Shown: positions 20,160-29,328 of the stretch, piece by piece
Layout: the number at the start of each line of letters is the position of its first letter
How positions within the stretch are numbered: position 1 is the first letter of the stretch
Assembly (NCBI RefSeq): GCF_030246925.1
Contig: NZ_CP126740.1
Location: 1,240,001-1,304,000, forward strand
Reading direction: 5' to 3'
Origin: Microbacterium sp. zg-Y625
Lineage (GTDB): Bacteria > Actinomycetota > Actinomycetes > Actinomycetales > Microbacteriaceae
DNA: 64,000 nt
Made by a program: the position numbers and the translations under genes
The notes under the pieces: generated by a model
The model's input: only the letters and a program-made list of their open reading frames with translations
What the model was told of the DNA's origin: nothing
The model's database searches: none

Positions 20160-21185
20160 CTAGCCGAGTGGACCAGCGAGTACCGCGAAGTACTCGTCGA
20201 TGCCCCAGCCGATCGACAGGGGGGACGGATTCGCGGATGCCGCCAGCGGCGTGCCGTCTTCGAGGATCGCGATCCGGCCCTCCGCGACAGCGGGAATCTG
20301 GGAGAGCAGCGGGTCGGCCTGCAGCTGGTCGATGATCGCGCCGTCCGCGGAGCCGTAGGTGACGAACACATCGACGTCGGCGAACCGGTCCGCCTGCTCC
20401 GAGCTGACGGTCACGTAGAACGCCTCCGTCCCCTCGGACTCCTCCGCGACGATGGCGGGCAGGGGTAGACCCAGTCCTTCGAGGAACCCGGGGCGGGTGT
20501 CGTGTTCGGTGTAGAACCCGATGCTGCTGAAGTCGGAGGGGTCGAGGTAGGAGAAGAGCACCTTCGCCTCCGCCAGCTCAGGGTGGGCGGCGAGGGCGTC
20601 CTGAACCCGTGCGCCGAGATCGGCGATGAGCTGCTCGCCATCCTCGGCCATTCCGAGCGCGGCCGAGTTCAGGCGGATCATGTCCTCGTACGACGTGGCC
20701 CAGGCGACGTCCGGGTAGGCGATGACCGGCGCGATCTTCGAGAGCGTTTCGTACTCCTCGTCCGTCAGCCCGGAGTACGCGGCGAGGATGACGTCCGGCT
20801 GCGTGTCGGCGACGGCCTCGAAGTCGATGCCGTCGGTCTCGTCGAAGAGCACCGGCGTCTCGGCATCCAGTTCCTCGAGGCGCTCCTCGACCCAGGGCAG
20901 CACGCCGTCGCCGTCATCGTCGCCCCAGGTCGCCTTGCTCATGCCGACCGGCACCACGCCGAGGGCCAGCGGCACCTCGTGGTTGGCCCACGCGACCGTC
21001 GCGATGCGCTCCGGCTTCTCGGTGATCGTGGTCTCGCCCAGCGCATGCTCGATCGTGACGGGGAACGCCCCGTCCGAACCCTCAGCGGTGGCGCCGTCGG
21101 CCGGTGCGTCGGCGGTTCCGGCGCAGCCGGACAGAAGCAGGGCGGACGCGGCCAGGGCGGCGACGGCGAGTCGAGTGCGGGGCAC
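20160..21185 (-). CDS. Ferric siderophore-binding lipoprotein
   Basis: Substrate-binding component of the iron ABC transporter, 341 residues. A lipoprotein signal with lipobox LLSGC places Cys at 21, so it is anchored outside the membrane. The body is a FepB/FecB-type periplasmic binding fold (PERIATVAWANHEVPLALG, then QPDVILAAYSG). GTG 21185 has GGAGG five bases upstream. It is the first gene of the operon and sits directly behind a candidate iron box. The siderophore type cannot be told. Confidence 0.94.
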   Translation of the reverse strand: MPRTRLAVAALAASALLLSGCAGTADAPADGATAEGSDGAFPVTIEHALGETTITEKPERIATVAWANHEVPLALGVVPVGMSKATWGDDDGDGVLPWVEERLEELDAETPVLFDETDGIDFEAVADTQPDVILAAYSGLTDEEYETLSKIAPVIAYPDVAWATSYEDMIRLNSAALGMAEDGEQLIADLGARVQDALAAHPELAEAKVLFSYLDPSDFSSIGFYTEHDTRPGFLEGLGLPLPAIVAEESEGTEAFYVTVSSEQADRFADVDVFVTYGSADGAIIDQLQADPLLSQIPAVAEGRIAILEDGTPLAASANPSPLSIGWGIDEYFAVLAGPLG

Positions 21186-21213
21186 GGAAACCTCCGGAGG
21201 GCGAAGCCTGATG

Positions 21214-21232
21214 TTAGGACAGGCTTACTTTA
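21214..21232 (-). promoter_or_regulatory. Candidate iron box (DtxR/IdeR-type) for the siderophore operon
   Basis: TTAGGACAGGCTTACTTTA (plus-strand reading) matches the actinobacterial consensus TTAGGTTAGGCTAACCTAA at about 14 of 19 positions. It lies 29 bases upstream of the lipoprotein start. On the minus strand it contains TAAAGT, a plausible -10. The box overlaps the last codons and the stop of the upstream dedA gene, so promoter and operator are embedded in coding sequence. Repression by iron-loaded DtxR/IdeR is inferred. Confidence 0.7.
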
Positions 21233-21861
21233 CCTCGTTCCTCCTGGGTGTCGACAACGAAGCCTCCCGTGCGGGACCGGCGCCGCGCCGCGACCCGGTC
21301 GACCACGAGGCCGATGAGAAGCGCGACGATCACCCCCGCACACGCGCTCAAGACGGGCTGTTCAGCGAGCCAGTGACCGGCGATGAGCCCGATGCCGGCG
21401 CTGTAGAGGGTCCAGCTGACGGACGCCACGATGCTCAGCGGCAGAAAGCGGCGCCACGGATAGCGCACGGCGCCGGCGGACATGTTGACCGCGACCCGGC
21501 CGACGGGGATGTACCGTGCGCCGATGATGAGCAGCGCTCCGCGTCGCTCGAGGGTGGCCCGAGCCCAGGCGAAGGCGGCGGCGACCCTGGGGCGCTGCAG
21601 CCACCGCCACCGGCGCGTGCCGGCCGTGCGCCCGAGAAGGTATGCGAGGTTGTCCCCGACGACCGCTCCCGCTCCTGCAGTGGCGCACAGCAGCACGATG
21701 TCGGGTCCCCCCGCGGATGCCGCGACCGCCGCGGCCGCCACCAGCACCGTCTCGCTGGGGACCGGCGGGAAGAACCCGTCCAGGGCGGCGACGGCGAACA
21801 TGACGGGATAGAGCCACGGTGAGGCGACCGCCTGCAGGATGAGCTCGTTGATGATCTCCAC
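21214..21861 (-). CDS. DedA family membrane protein
   Basis: A 215-residue SNARE-associated/DedA-type protein with five to six hydrophobic segments. The family is linked to lipid flipping and envelope homeostasis. Seen: the FFPPVPSETVLV segment at about 30-41, the Gly-rich GDNLAYLLGRTAG, and the conserved GARYIPVGRVAVNMSAGA near 115. GTG 21861 is used as start, with a weak ribosome binding site. Its 3' end carries the iron box of the next operon. Confidence 0.9.
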   Translation of the reverse strand: MEIINELILQAVASPWLYPVMFAVAALDGFFPPVPSETVLVAAAAVAASAGGPDIVLLCATAGAGAVVGDNLAYLLGRTAGTRRWRWLQRPRVAAAFAWARATLERRGALLIIGARYIPVGRVAVNMSAGAVRYPWRRFLPLSIVASVSWTLYSAGIGLIAGHWLAEQPVLSACAGVIVALLIGLVVDRVAARRRSRTGGFVVDTQEERGKVSLS

Positions 21862-21971
21862 ACCGGCGACGCTACGGAGGCGCGCACGCAGAGGCGTCCA
21901 TCGCGAGTCGCACGCCGGGTCGTCCTGAGGGGGTGTCTTGCGCCGCGGACGGCGAGGTCAGCCGCGCGACG

Positions 21972-21977
21972 TATACT
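21972..21977 (+). promoter_or_regulatory. Possible -10 for the ABC-F gene
   Basis: TATACT, 55 bases upstream of the ABC-F GTG start. It is the best -10 match in the gap, though no -35 at the right distance is evident. Confidence 0.45.
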
Positions 21978-22032
21978 GGGGGGCTGGCCCTGTGCCGACC
22001 CCCCACCACCCCACGAAGAACGGACGTTCGCT

Positions 22033-23631
22033 GTGCTCGCCGTGCACGACCTCGAGATCCGCGTAGGCGCCCGCGTGCTGATGTCCGACGTCTCCTTCCG
22101 CGTCTCCGATGGAGACAAAGTCGGCCTGGTCGGCCGCAACGGCGCCGGCAAGACGACGCTCACCAAGGTGCTCGCCGGCGACCTCCTCCCGGCTGACGGC
22201 AGGGTGGAGCGCAGCGGGGAACTCGGCTATCTGCCGCAGGATCCGCGCTCGGGCGACCCCGAGATGCTCGCCCGCACGCGCATCCTCGACGCGCGGGGAC
22301 TCGGTTCGCTGGCGATCGGCATGCACGAGGCCTCGCTCGCGATGGCGTCGGATGATGCGGATGCCGCGGCCAAGGCCATGAAGCGGTACGGCAATCTCAC
22401 CGAGCGCTTCGAGGCGCTCGGGGGCTACACGGCCGAGGCCGAGGCCGCGACGATCGCGCACAACCTGTCGCTGCCCGACCGCATCCTCGACCAGCCGCTG
22501 TCGACCCTCTCGGGCGGGCAGCGTCGCCGCATCGAGCTGGCGCGCATTCTCTTCTCCGACGCGCAGACGATGATCCTCGACGAGCCGACCAACCACCTCG
22601 ACGCCGACAGCGTCGTGTGGCTGCGGGAGTTCCTGAAGAACTACAAGGGCGGTCTCATCGTCATCTCCCACGACGTGGAGCTCGTCGGCGAGACGGTCAA
22701 CCGCGTGTTCTACCTCGATGCCAACCGCCAGGTCATCGACGTCTACAACATGAACTGGAAGAACTACCTGCGCCAGCGGGTCGCAGACGAGGAGCGCCGC
22801 AAGAAGGAGCGCGCCAACGTCGAGAAGAAGGCCACCGTGCTGCAGCAGCAGGCCGCCCGGTTCGGCGCCAAGGCGTCGAAGGCCGCCGCCGCGCACCAGA
22901 TGGTCGCCCGCGCCGAGAAGATGCTCGCGGGCCTGGACGATGTGCGCCAGGAGGACCGCGTCGCGAAGCTGCGCTTCCCCAAGCCCGCGCCGTGTGGCAA
23001 GACGCCGCTCATGGCATCCGGACTGTCGAAGTCCTATGGGTCGCTGGAGATCTTCACCGACGTCGACCTCGCCATCGACCGCGGCTCGAAGGTGGTCGTG
23101 CTGGGTCTGAACGGCGCCGGAAAGACGACCCTCCTGCGCATTCTCGCGGGTGTCGACAAGCCCGACACCGGGCAGCTCGAGCCCGGGCACGGGCTGAAGA
23201 TCGGTTATTACGCGCAGGAGCACGAGAACCTCGACGTCACGCGGTCGGTGCTGGAAAACATGATGTCGGCCGCCCCCGACATCACGGCGACCGAGGCCCG
23301 CAAGGTGCTGGGGTCGTTCCTCTTCACCGGCGACGACGTGCTGAAGCCCGCGGCGGTGCTCTCGGGCGGCGAGAAGACGCGGCTGTCGCTCGCGACGCTC
23401 GTGGTCTCGAGCGCCAACATGCTGCTGCTCGACGAGCCGACCAACAACCTCGACCCCGCGTCGCGTCTGGAGATCCTCGACGCCCTGTCGCACTACGAGG
23501 GCGCGGTCGTGCTGGTCTCGCACGACGAGGGTGCGGTGCACGCGCTCAACCCGGAGCGGGTGCTCATCCTGCCGGACGGCGTCGAGGACATCTGGGGCCG
23601 GGACTACGCCGACCTCATCACCCTCGCCTGA
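22033..23631 (+). CDS. ABC-F family ATPase (ribosome-associated)
   Basis: 532-residue soluble protein with two ABC ATPase domains and no membrane domain, the ABC-F layout of translation factors and antibiotic-resistance proteins that act at the ribosomal E site. First Walker A GRNGAGKT at 34-41; second GLNGAGKT near 358; signatures LSGGQRRRIEL and LSGGEKTRLSL. Between them is the long charged linker (about 245-300, rich in Lys/Arg/Glu/Gln), which is the P-site tRNA interaction motif region. GTG start at 22033. Probably a housekeeping member; a resistance role cannot be excluded. Confidence 0.93.
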   Translation: MLAVHDLEIRVGARVLMSDVSFRVSDGDKVGLVGRNGAGKTTLTKVLAGDLLPADGRVERSGELGYLPQDPRSGDPEMLARTRILDARGLGSLAIGMHEASLAMASDDADAAAKAMKRYGNLTERFEALGGYTAEAEAATIAHNLSLPDRILDQPLSTLSGGQRRRIELARILFSDAQTMILDEPTNHLDADSVVWLREFLKNYKGGLIVISHDVELVGETVNRVFYLDANRQVIDVYNMNWKNYLRQRVADEERRKKERANVEKKATVLQQQAARFGAKASKAAAAHQMVARAEKMLAGLDDVRQEDRVAKLRFPKPAPCGKTPLMASGLSKSYGSLEIFTDVDLAIDRGSKVVVLGLNGAGKTTLLRILAGVDKPDTGQLEPGHGLKIGYYAQEHENLDVTRSVLENMMSAAPDITATEARKVLGSFLFTGDDVLKPAAVLSGGEKTRLSLATLVVSSANMLLLDEPTNNLDPASRLEILDALSHYEGAVVLVSHDEGAVHALNPERVLILPDGVEDIWGRDYADLITLA

Positions 23632-23657
23632 GCGCGGGATTCCACGACCCGTCCGCG

Positions 23658-23672
23658 GCTCGCACCGCGAGC
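23658..23672. terminator. Weak hairpin between convergent ABC-F and SURF1 genes
   Basis: GCTCGC / GCGAGC, a six-base stem with a three-base loop, midway between the two stops. There is no U-run, so a terminator role is only suggested by place. Confidence 0.25.
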
Positions 23673-23688
23673 GGGGCGGAGCAGGGCG

Positions 23689-24579
23689 TCAGCCGCCCGC
23701 GCGGTCCAGCAGCGCGTCCTCGGTCTCGGCGTCGCGGTCGCGGCGCCGCTTCGGGGGGCGCGGCCGACGGACGGGCCGGCGTCCCGTGACGTCCTCACCG
23801 GCGCGCGCTGCCGCTTCGGCGCGATCGGCGGCCTCCTCGCGGCGGACGCGAAGCTCGGTGCGGATCATGTACCCGATGAAGATGAAGCCCATCACGGCGA
23901 AGAGGATCCACTGGATCGCGTAGGAGAGGTGCGGCCCGGGATCCTCCGAGGGCGAAGCGATGGCGTTCGGCACCTCCGCCGGTGCGGGGTCCTCGCTGAC
24001 CATGAGTCCGTACGCGCTGTCGATGAGGGCGTCGCCGCCGTCGATGAGCTCGGCGATGAGGGGAAGGTGGATCGTGGCCACCTGGCCCTCGGGAGCCGAC
24101 CGTCCCGAGGACGGCAGCATCTCGCCCGCCTTCAGCCGCACGACCACCGTCGCCGGGCCCTCAGGGGCCGCCGGGACGTGGTCGGGATCGGGCTGGTCGG
24201 CGCCGGGGCGCACCCACCCCCGGTCCACGAGCAGAACGCGCCCGTCGTCGGTGTGGAACGGCACCAGCACCTCGAAGGCGGCGGTGCCCCCATGCGGCCG
24301 GTTGCGCACGAGCAGCTGGCTGTCGACGTCGTACTCGCCGACGAGCGTCACGGGGCGCCACTGGTCGCCGGGATCCATCCCGTCGTCGGCGGGGATCAGC
24401 TCCGCCAGTGGCACGGCGGGAGCGTCGTAGTTGCGTTCCACCAGCTCGAGCTGCGTCGAGCGCTCTTCGCCGCGTGCGAACTGCCAGTGCGAGAGGTAGG
24501 CGCAGGCGATCGCGAAGACCACGGCGACGGCGACGTATCCCGCCCACCGGACGGCGGTGGGCGCAGGACGCCGGCTCAC
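23689..24579 (-). CDS. SURF1-family cytochrome oxidase assembly protein
   Basis: Membrane protein of 296 residues used in assembly of heme aa3 oxidase. The SURF1 layout is visible: an N-terminal helix (about 11-31), SHWQFARGEER right after it, a periplasmic-side domain with RNRPHGGTAAFEVLVPF and LVDRGWVRPG, then a second helix near 220-240. The last 60 residues are a charged Arg/Glu tail. GTG 24579 overlaps the stop of the small gene upstream. The ctaA and ctaB genes elsewhere in the window support the pathway. Confidence 0.92.
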   Translation of the reverse strand: MSRRPAPTAVRWAGYVAVAVVFAIACAYLSHWQFARGEERSTQLELVERNYDAPAVPLAELIPADDGMDPGDQWRPVTLVGEYDVDSQLLVRNRPHGGTAAFEVLVPFHTDDGRVLLVDRGWVRPGADQPDPDHVPAAPEGPATVVVRLKAGEMLPSSGRSAPEGQVATIHLPLIAELIDGGDALIDSAYGLMVSEDPAPAEVPNAIASPSEDPGPHLSYAIQWILFAVMGFIFIGYMIRTELRVRREEAADRAEAAARAGEDVTGRRPVRRPRPPKRRRDRDAETEDALLDRAGG

Positions 24580-24779
24580 TGCGTCGCCGCCGCGGTCAGC
24601 GGCTCGACCGCCACCGGGAAGTCCCGCGCGGTGAGGTAGTCGCGCAGGTAGCCGACGTGCTCATCGCACGCGGCCCAGCGCTTGCGGCGGTCTTCCGGGT
24701 GGATGCGGGGATTGCGCCAGACCACCAGCCACCGAGCGTCGGCGCGGCATCCTGCGCGCGAGCAGATGGTTTCGTTCAC
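24576..24779 (-). CDS. Small Cys/His-containing protein, possible zinc-binding
   Basis: A 67-residue conserved-looking small protein. CSRAGC near the N-terminus and CDEH near residue 41 could form a four-ligand metal site. The middle is rich in Trp and Arg (WLVVWRNPRIH). GTG 24779 has GGAGAG eight bases upstream and overlaps the stop of the DUF3099 gene; its own stop overlaps the SURF1 start. Actinobacterial relatives sometimes carry misleading enzyme names. I assign no function. Confidence 0.75.
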   Translation of the reverse strand: MNETICSRAGCRADARWLVVWRNPRIHPEDRRKRWAACDEHVGYLRDYLTARDFPVAVEPLTAAATQ

Positions 24780-25135
24780 GTCGGCTCTCCGGGCTCGGTG
24801 GGGCGCTGTTCGTCCAGGCGGATCACGGTCGGGCGGGATGGCGGTGTCGGCGGCGTCGACGCGGTTCCGGTCAGGGCGCGACCGGGGTTCTCCGGCGCCG
24901 TCGGGCGCGTGTCCTTGCCGACGTTCGCGAGGACGACGGCGATGTAGGGAAGCACGATCGCCCCGAGCGCGAACACCGCGGTGTACCAGCCGTACGGCGT
25001 GACGACGACCATCAGCACGAAGCACGTGACGCGCACGCCCATCGTGATGAAGTAGTTGGTCATCCGCGACGCCGCTTCGTCGCGCGGCGCGGCGGGAAGC
25101 GAGGTCGCAGTCTGCGCTCTGGTCGACTTCTTCAC
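24776..25135 (-). CDS. DUF3099-type small membrane protein
   Basis: 119 residues with two adjacent hydrophobic helices (about 30-75) and a Pro/Thr-rich cytosolic tail. The segment RMTNYFITMGVRVTCFVLMV is characteristic of DUF3099, an actinobacterial family of unknown role. GTG 25135 is preceded by GGAGGG. First gene of a coupled set with the small Cys/His protein and SURF1, so a link to oxidase assembly or membrane maintenance is possible but unproven. Confidence 0.85.
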   Translation of the reverse strand: MKKSTRAQTATSLPAAPRDEAASRMTNYFITMGVRVTCFVLMVVVTPYGWYTAVFALGAIVLPYIAVVLANVGKDTRPTAPENPGRALTGTASTPPTPPSRPTVIRLDEQRPTEPGEPT

Positions 25136-25178
25136 GGTCCCTCCAGCCTACGCCGGGTGGCGCAGGCCGGAGCCCGTG

Positions 25179-25760
25179 TCAGTACGTGCTGGTGAGCGAG
25201 CTGACGCTCGCGAGCCAGATGAAGACGAGGAGCAGGATGAGCAGGACGGCCAGGCCGATGCCCACCCATCCGATGATCGTGCCGGCCAGGGCCAGGCCCC
25301 GGCCCTTCTCGCCGGTCTTCGGGATCTGCCGCAGGGAGATGTGGCCGAGGACGGCGCCGGCGACGGAGCCGATGAGCGGCAGCACCCCGATGATGCCCAG
25401 GAGGCTGGCGACGAGCGAGAGGATCGCCAGCAGGTTGGTCTTCGGCTCGGCGTAGCCGTAGGCGCCGGCGTAGGGGGCCTGGCCGTAGGGGGCCTGGCCG
25501 TAGGGAGCCTGGCCGTACGACGCGGGCGGAGCCGGCGGATACCCGGGAGCGCTGTACGAGGGCTGCTCGGCGCCGGGCTGGCCGTAGGGCGCGGGTGCGG
25601 CGTACGGCGGCTGCGCCGGCGGCGCGGCGTACGGGGCCCCGGCCGGCGGGGGGCTGTATGCGGGCGGCGGCGTGTAAGCCGGCGCGGTGTACGGGGGAGG
25701 GGTCGGCGCTGCCGGCTCGTTGGTCTCGCCGGCCGGGGGTGTGTTGTCGGGGGTGCTCAA
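25179..25760 (-). CDS. DUF4190-domain membrane protein with Pro/Tyr/Ala-rich N-terminal tail
   Basis: 193 residues. The first 105 are low-complexity Pro/Tyr/Gln/Ala repeats. The last 90 hold two hydrophobic helices separated by GHISLRQIPKTGEKGRGLALAG, the DUF4190 signature. I use TTG 25760 because AAAGG lies seven bases upstream and the reading before it is not protein-like. The tail carries tandem GQAPY units encoded by 15-base DNA repeats. Function unknown; such tails are seen in proteins that associate with other membrane or cell-pole factors. Confidence 0.8.
   Translation of the reverse strand: MSTPDNTPPAGETNEPAAPTPPPYTAPAYTPPPAYSPPPAGAPYAAPPAQPPYAAPAPYGQPGAEQPSYSAPGYPPAPPASYGQAPYGQAPYGQAPYAGAYGYAEPKTNLLAILSLVASLLGIIGVLPLIGSVAGAVLGHISLRQIPKTGEKGRGLALAGTIIGWVGIGLAVLLILLLVFIWLASVSSLTSTY
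25471..25515 (-). repeat. 15-base tandem repeat in the DUF4190 gene
   Basis: Three consecutive 15-base units (25471-25485, 25486-25500, 25501-25515), the first two identical and the third with one change. They encode GQAPY repeats in the Pro-rich tail. Unit-length changes would keep the frame. Confidence 0.9.
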
Positions 25761-25835
25761 CGTCTCGCCTTTCCTCGCGGGTAGACCCCAGCGTCCCAGT
25801 GCCGTGCCGCGGGTGTCAAACGGGGGCCGCACTAG

Positions 25836-26585
<750 letters not shown>

Positions 26586-26600
26586 CTCCGCACCGACACG

Positions 26601-27289
26601 TCAGATGGCGCGTACGAGAGCGTCGGCGAACGACTGGGGCTGTGAGAACTGCGGCCAGTGACCGCTGCCGAGGTGCACCACCTGCGCGTCGTGGATCGCC
26701 GCGACTCGTCCGCAAAGGCGCCCCATTCGGCGATCACCCCCGGAAGCGTCTCCGCGTTCAACGCCCCGGAGAGGATCGTCACGGGGACCGCGTGCCGCCG
26801 CCCGTCGGTGAGTGCCAGCGGATCGGTCGGCACGCGCGCCGGAACGCTCCGCGTGCGCTGCGCGGTCGCCGCCCGCGTCGGGGCGTCGAGATCGGCGACG
26901 TCGTCGTCGTCGAAGAAGTCCCAGCCCGGGAAGGGCACCACCCCGTCCACCGTGTCGAACTCCGAGATGGTGCCGCCGTGGGGTGGGGGCACGGTGTCGA
27001 CGAAGACCACACGGGCGACCCGCTCGGGGCGGGCGTCGGCCGCGCCCCAGGCGACGTTGCCACCGCCGCTGTGACCGACGAGCACGACGGGGCCCGACGC
27101 CGCGTCGATCTCGGCGACGACCGCGTCGACCCAGTCGGCGATGCCGATCTCGGCGCTGTCGGCCGCCGGAGCGCCGACGCCGGGAAGCGTCAGCGGGCGG
27201 GGGGAGTGGCCGGCCGCGCGCAGCGCGGGAAGCATGTCGTCCCACGACGACGCGTCGAGCCACAGTCCGGGGATGAGGATGACGTCCAT
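26601..27289 (-). pseudogene. Alpha/beta hydrolase with a single-base frameshift near its 3' end
   Basis: The frame from ATG 27289 encodes an alpha/beta hydrolase (nucleophile elbow VGHSGGGN near 73-80, Asp in the middle) for about 195 residues. It then leaves the family pattern near 26704. The normal C-terminus (AAIHDAQVVHLGSGHWPQFSQ, catalytic His in SGHWPQ) continues in another frame to a stop at 26601. Adding one base at GAGTCGCGGCG (for example GAGCTCGCGGCG) restores one 229-residue frame. Without repair, the protein lacks its catalytic His and the frame runs into the convergent fabG. It could be a real lesion or a sequencing error. Confidence 0.75.
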
Positions 27290-27295
27290 GCCCGG

Positions 27296-27301
27296 AGGCT
27301 A
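27296..27301 (-). promoter_or_regulatory. Leaderless-type -10 for the frameshifted hydrolase
   Basis: TAGCCT, six bases upstream of the ATG at 27289; transcription would begin at or next to the start codon. Confidence 0.55.
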
Positions 27302-27338
27302 CTCGGCACCCCCGACACCCGACACGCCCGGGGCCCGC

Positions 27339-27974
27339 TCAGGGCAGCAGCGGGATGACTTCCCGCAGGTCGACCCGCTCGATCACGAGGTCGGCCAGCG
27401 CCCGCACGGCGGGCTTGGCGTTGAACGCCAGGCCGAGGCCGGCGGCGGCCATCATCTGCAGGTCGTTCGCGCCGTCGCCGATCGCGATGGTGCGGGACAG
27501 CGGCACGCCGTGGCCGGTGGCCCATTCCCGCAGCGCCGCGGCCTTGCCTGCGGCATCCACGATGTCGCCGTCGACCACCCCGCTGAGCGACCCGTCTGCG
27601 GCGTGCAGGCGGTTGGCCCGCCACAGGTCGACGCCGAGGGCCGGTGCGACGGTGTCGAGGATCTCGTGGAACCCCCCGGAGACGACCGCCGCGATCCCGC
27701 CACGGGCGTGGATGGCGTCGATCAGCTCCCGCGCTCCCGGCGTGGGCTCCACGCGTGAGAGCACGCGGGCGAAGGATGCCACCGGCACCCCGTGCAGCTG
27801 GGCCACACGGGAGCGCAGGCTCGCCGCGAAGTCCACCTCGCCGCGCATCGCCGCTTCGGTGGCCGCGGCCACCTCGGCGCCGCGTCCCGCCTCATCGGCG
27901 ATGAGCTCGATGACCTCGTTGCGGATGAGCGTGGAGTCGGCGTCGAACACGACGAGGAAGCGGGCAGGCAGCAC
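27339..27974 (-). CDS. serB: Phosphoserine phosphatase
   Basis: HAD-superfamily enzyme for the last step of serine synthesis, 211 residues (the short form without an ACT domain). The nucleophile motif FDADST is at 10-15, VVSGGF near 97, and GDGANDLQMM near 165. GTG 27974 lies six bases after TAGCGT; the GGAGG between them is too close to the GTG to act as a normal ribosome binding site, so I read this as a leaderless start. It is upstream of the frameshifted hydrolase on the same strand. Confidence 0.92.
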   Translation of the reverse strand: MLPARFLVVFDADSTLIRNEVIELIADEAGRGAEVAAATEAAMRGEVDFAASLRSRVAQLHGVPVASFARVLSRVEPTPGARELIDAIHARGGIAAVVSGGFHEILDTVAPALGVDLWRANRLHAADGSLSGVVDGDIVDAAGKAAALREWATGHGVPLSRTIAIGDGANDLQMMAAAGLGLAFNAKPAVRALADLVIERVDLREVIPLLP

Positions 27975-27980
27975 GCCTCC

Positions 27981-27986
27981 ACGCTA
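27981..27986 (-). promoter_or_regulatory. Leaderless-type -10 for serB
   Basis: TAGCGT, six bases upstream of the serB GTG. The same hexamer precedes glgA, the exonuclease, the Lrp gene and the M20 peptidase. Confidence 0.6.
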
Positions 27987-28009
27987 TCGCGCGCCGCGCG
28001 CCCGCCGCG

Positions 28010-29254
28010 TCAGCGCTCGACGACCGCGTTCTTGCCGACGATCGTGATGCCGGAGTCGGTCACGGTGAAGCCGCGCGACAGGTCCCGCGCCCGGTCGACG
28101 CCGACCGTCGCGCCGTCGAGCAGTCGCACGTTCTTGTCGAGGATCGCCCGGTGCACGCGTGCCCCCGCGCCGATGTCGACGTGATCGAACAGCACAGAGT
28201 CGGTGATGGTCGAGCCGCCGCCGGTCAGCGCCCACGGGCCCACGACGCTCCGCTCGAGGTGCGTGCCCGACAGCACGGAGCCGAGCGACACGATCGAGTC
28301 GATCGCGTTGCCCATGCGACCGACCGAGTCGCGCACGAACTTCGCCGGCGGCGAGTTGACCGTCTGCGAGTGGATCGGCCAGTCGGTGTTGTACAGGTTG
28401 AACACCGGCAGGGTCGAGATGAGATCCATGTGGGCGTCGAAGAACGAGTCGATCGTCCCCACGTCGCGCCAGTAGTCGCGGTCGCGATCGTTGGAGCCGG
28501 GGACCTCGTTGCGCTTGAAGTCGTAGACGCCCGCTTCGCCGCGCTTGACGAAGTAGGGGATGATGTCGCCGCCCATGTCGTGGTTGGACGTCGGCACCTC
28601 GCCGTCGGCCTGGACCGCTTCGATGAGGGCGTCGGCGTCGAAGATGTAGTTGCCCATGGAGGCGAGCACCTCGTGGGGCGCATCGGCGAGACCCGTCGGG
28701 TCCTGCGGCTTCTCAAGGAAATCGTTGATCTTCGTGGGGTCGTCGGCGGTCACGTCGATGACGCCGAACTGGTTGGCCATCGAGATCGGCTGACGGATGC
28801 CGGCGACGGTCGCCCTGTTGCCGGACTCGATGTGCGCGTCGAGCATCTGGCGGAAGTCCATGCGGTAGACGTGGTCGGCGCCGACCACCACGACGATGTC
28901 GGGCTTCTCATCGTTGATGAGGTTCAGGCTCTGCAGGATGGCATCGGCGGAGCCCGAGAACCACCGCTTGCCCAGTCGCTGCTGCGCGGGCACCGAGGCG
29001 ACGTACGAATCCAGCAGCGCCGACATGCGCCACGTCTGCGAGATGTGGCGGTCGAGGCTGTGCGACTTGTACTGGGTGAGCACCACCAGTTGCCGAAGGC
29101 CCGAGTTGATGAGGTTGGAGATGGCGAAATCGATCAGCCGGTACTGGCCCCCGAACGGCACGGCGGGCTTCGCGCGGTCGGCGGTCAGGGGCATGAGGCG
29201 TTTTCCCTCGCCGCCGGCGAGGATGATTCCGAAGACCTTCGGCGTCGTAGGCAT
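28010..29254 (-). CDS. glgC: Glucose-1-phosphate adenylyltransferase
   Basis: Makes ADP-glucose for glycogen and maltosyl-phosphate synthesis. 414 residues. [23 protein letters not shown] near the N-terminus is the nucleotide/allosteric signature, and [13 protein letters not shown] the catalytic region; a left-handed beta-helix tail follows. ATG 29254 sits six bases from a TAGTGT hexamer. It is divergent from glgA, the order also known in mycobacteria. Confidence 0.96.
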   Translation of the reverse strand: MPTTPKVFGIILAGGEGKRLMPLTADRAKPAVPFGGQYRLIDFAISNLINSGLRQLVVLTQYKSHSLDRHISQTWRMSALLDSYVASVPAQQRLGKRWFSGSADAILQSLNLINDEKPDIVVVVGADHVYRMDFRQMLDAHIESGNRATVAGIRQPISMANQFGVIDVTADDPTKINDFLEKPQDPTGLADAPHEVLASMGNYIFDADALIEAVQADGEVPTSNHDMGGDIIPYFVKRGEAGVYDFKRNEVPGSNDRDRDYWRDVGTIDSFFDAHMDLISTLPVFNLYNTDWPIHSQTVNSPPAKFVRDSVGRMGNAIDSIVSLGSVLSGTHLERSVVGPWALTGGGSTITDSVLFDHVDIGAGARVHRAILDKNVRLLDGATVGVDRARDLSRGFTVTDSGITIVGKNAVVER

Positions 29255-29260
29255 GGCTCA

Positions 29261-29266
29261 ACACTA
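29261..29266 (-). promoter_or_regulatory. Leaderless-type -10 for glgC
   Basis: TAGTGT, six bases upstream of the glgC ATG. With the glgA hexamer 50 bases away, the 74-base gap holds two back-to-back leaderless promoters. Confidence 0.6.
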
Positions 29267-29315
29267 TGGCCACCGATGGGGGCCTGCCAGCAATGCACGA
29301 GCACTTGCGCTGTAC

Positions 29316-29321
29316 TAGCGT
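29316..29321 (+). promoter_or_regulatory. Leaderless-type -10 for glgA
   Basis: TAGCGT, seven bases upstream of ATG 29329. It decides this start over the in-frame ATG at 29266, which would place the promoter inside the gene. Confidence 0.6.
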
Positions 29322-29328
29322 TCGTGGC

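Noticed and set aside
21977..22005. TGGGGGG/CCCCCCA hairpin upstream of the ABC-F gene as attenuator
   Set aside because: It overlaps the likely -10 TATACT, so the left arm would mostly not be transcribed.
25471..25515. Three 15-base repeats as a CRISPR array
   Set aside because: Tandem units without spacers, in frame inside a protein gene, encoding GQAPY.
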